The position numbers and the translations under genes are program-made. Source: Euryarchaeota archaeon UBA128 (GTDB lineage: Archaea > Thermoplasmatota > Poseidoniia > Poseidoniales > Poseidoniaceae). From it: DNA of 6,336 nt. Of the stretch, positions 5,477-6,336 are shown piece by piece (the first letter of the stretch is position 1; the number at the start of each line of letters is the position of its first letter). The notes under the pieces are model-generated. The model saw nothing but the letters and a program-made list of their open reading frames with translations. It searched no databases and had not been told where the DNA came from. The DNA lies in contig DALZ01000155.1 in NCBI GenBank assembly GCA_002496955.1, positions 1 to 6,336 on the forward strand, read 5' to 3'.

Positions 5477-6336
5477 ATGGTGCGGATATTACATCCCATA
5501 TCCGAATCAAGTACTGGATTATTTGAAAATAACCCCGACAAGTCTTCAGTTGAACGTTTTAGATTCTTTCATGCGGACGAGGGTAAGCCATTGGCAACAC
5601 CGTGGCAGGTGGCGATTTCTCGGGCGATAATATTGCGAGAGTACCCGCTGGCTGAGGGGATAATTTTGGATTGTGCGTGCGGTAGTGGAATTCAGGCTGC
5701 AGCGTATTCGGAAATTCTCAAACGTTCTATTGTGGGAATCGAGTTGAATGAGAGCAGGGCACGGGCTAGTGCGGTTAACCTTCGAACCGTGTTTACCCTA
5801 CGTGGCAACACAGATATTGAGCGAATTAACAACAGTTACATCCTAATTGGCGATGGTCGAAATGGAACGGAGATTATCACCTGCCTCAATACTATCAGGC
5901 CATCAAGTGATAAGGTCGCTTTTTTGCATCTCGACCCGGCAAGACCCCGCAATAGTCGGGAACACTCCTTATCTGAGATGGCGCCTAGACTCGACGAGGT
6001 GTTCGACGGATGGCATAAACATCTAGTCGAGACAGAGAATGGTCCAGCGATTTTACTAGATCTATCGCCGAGAATTTCTACCCAACAAATGATTGAAGTA
6101 GAGTCTTTGGTGGATAGTTATTGGCCAAATGTATGCAAAACCTGGACTTGGACTTCGCGAGGGCGAGGGCGAGTAGACCGCCTTGCACTGTGGATTGGTG
6201 CAATTGCGGATACTGGGTTTGCTCGCCGCTTTGTCAGAATTCCACCGAAGCCTGCTCAACTCCCTATTATCATGACAGGAGGCTTGCCAATCAGCGAATC
6301 TTCAATGCCAATTGTCAAGATGAGAGGTTCACTACA
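5477..6336 (+). CDS. Class I SAM-dependent methyltransferase with DPAR motif (PG1098/THUMP-like type), 3' end outside the window
   Basis: An open frame of 286 codons runs off the right edge. The start ATG follows the pyrE stop by 4 nt, implying co-transcription. The fold signals appear in the correct order: motif I LDCACGSG (64-71), which binds SAM; VGIELN (86-91), with acidic E89 for the SAM ribose; IGDGRN (124-129), with D126 near the adenine; and the motif IV-like LDPARP (152-157), followed by LLDLSP (193-198). A DPAR-type motif IV is found in the poorly characterised PG1098/THUMP-like family and resembles the D-P-P/N-P-P-[YF/W] motifs of enzymes that methylate exocyclic or ring nitrogens of nucleic acids. 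From this, an RNA-nucleotide target is inferred, not shown. No N-terminal RNA-binding THUMP domain is present; residues 1-60 are instead a short helical lead-in containing FFHADEGKPLATPWQVA. Residues 223-233 (TWTWTSRGRGR) are encoded by short tandem repeats. No signal peptide or membrane segment is seen. The methyltransferase class is secure; family placement and substrate are tentative. Confidence 0.85.
   Translation, partial: MVRILHPISESSTGLFENNPDKSSVERFRFFHADEGKPLATPWQVAISRAIILREYPLAEGIILDCACGSGIQAAAYSEILKRSIVGIELNESRARASAVNLRTVFTLRGNTDIERINNSYILIGDGRNGTEIITCLNTIRPSSDKVAFLHLDPARPRNSREHSLSEMAPRLDEVFDGWHKHLVETENGPAILLDLSPRISTQQMIEVESLVDSYWPNVCKTWTWTSRGRGRVDRLALWIGAIADTGFARRFVRIPPKPAQLPIIMTGGLPISESSMPIVKMRGSL
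6143..6173 (+). repeat. Two adjacent tandem hexamer repeats within the methyltransferase gene
   Basis: TGGACT occurs twice in tandem (6143-6154). After two bases it is followed by GCGAGG twice plus a partial third copy, GCGAG (6157-6173). They encode the alternating peptides WTWT and RGRGR. Both units are a multiple of three, so copy-number change would keep the frame. Confidence 0.6.

Noticed and set aside
5166..5510. Minus-strand open frame opposite pyrE and the methyltransferase start
   Set aside because: It mirrors the PyrE catalytic-loop and PRPP-binding codons and spans two well-supported genes on the other strand.

Overview
The window looks like chromosomal DNA from a euryarchaeon, most likely an uncultured marine Thermoplasmatota of the Marine Group II/III (Poseidoniales) type. 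The strongest evidence is a full-length large subunit (DP2) of the archaeal family-D replicative DNA polymerase, a protein not found in bacteria. It sits beside a class II (FumC-type) fumarase and an orotate phosphoribosyltransferase, with mid-range base composition and almost no spacer DNA. The placement below Euryarchaeota is an inference from overall flavour and was not tested by a search.

Layout, left to right. (1) Positions 1-645, plus strand: C-terminal half of a class II fumarase, cut by the window edge. (2) Positions 646-4728, minus strand: complete PolD large subunit. It is convergent with the fumarase, and the two stop codons touch with no base between them. A 12-bp perfect palindrome lies at the very end of the fumarase gene. 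(3) Positions 4729-4869: the only real intergenic stretch, a divergent promoter region. It holds a Shine-Dalgarno for DP2, a TATA-like element, a small GC-rich hairpin, and a larger two-part inverted repeat (4799-4863) just before the pyrE start. (4) Positions 4870-5472, plus strand: orotate phosphoribosyltransferase (pyrE). (5) From 5477 to the right edge, plus strand: the first 286 codons of a class I SAM-dependent methyltransferase with a DPAR active-site motif, 4 nt after pyrE and probably in the same transcript. It is open to the window end.

How the genes relate: fumarase belongs to the TCA cycle, DP2 is the catalytic subunit of the replicative polymerase, and PyrE makes OMP from orotate and PRPP in de novo pyrimidine synthesis. 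The methyltransferase is of unknown target. Only pyrE and the methyltransferase look like an operon. PolD and pyrE share a divergent control region, which places replication and pyrimidine supply back to back. No RNA gene, mobile element, CRISPR array or phage-like gene was seen.

Points most worth a second look: the inverted-repeat structure abutting the pyrE start; arginine in PyrE where the catalytic-loop histidine normally sits, in a longer and strongly basic loop; two DP2 zinc modules that both have a stretched second knuckle; a C-terminal PIP-box-like tail on DP2; and the poorly characterised DPAR methyltransferase coupled to pyrE. I found no clear evidence of a wholly new multi-gene system.
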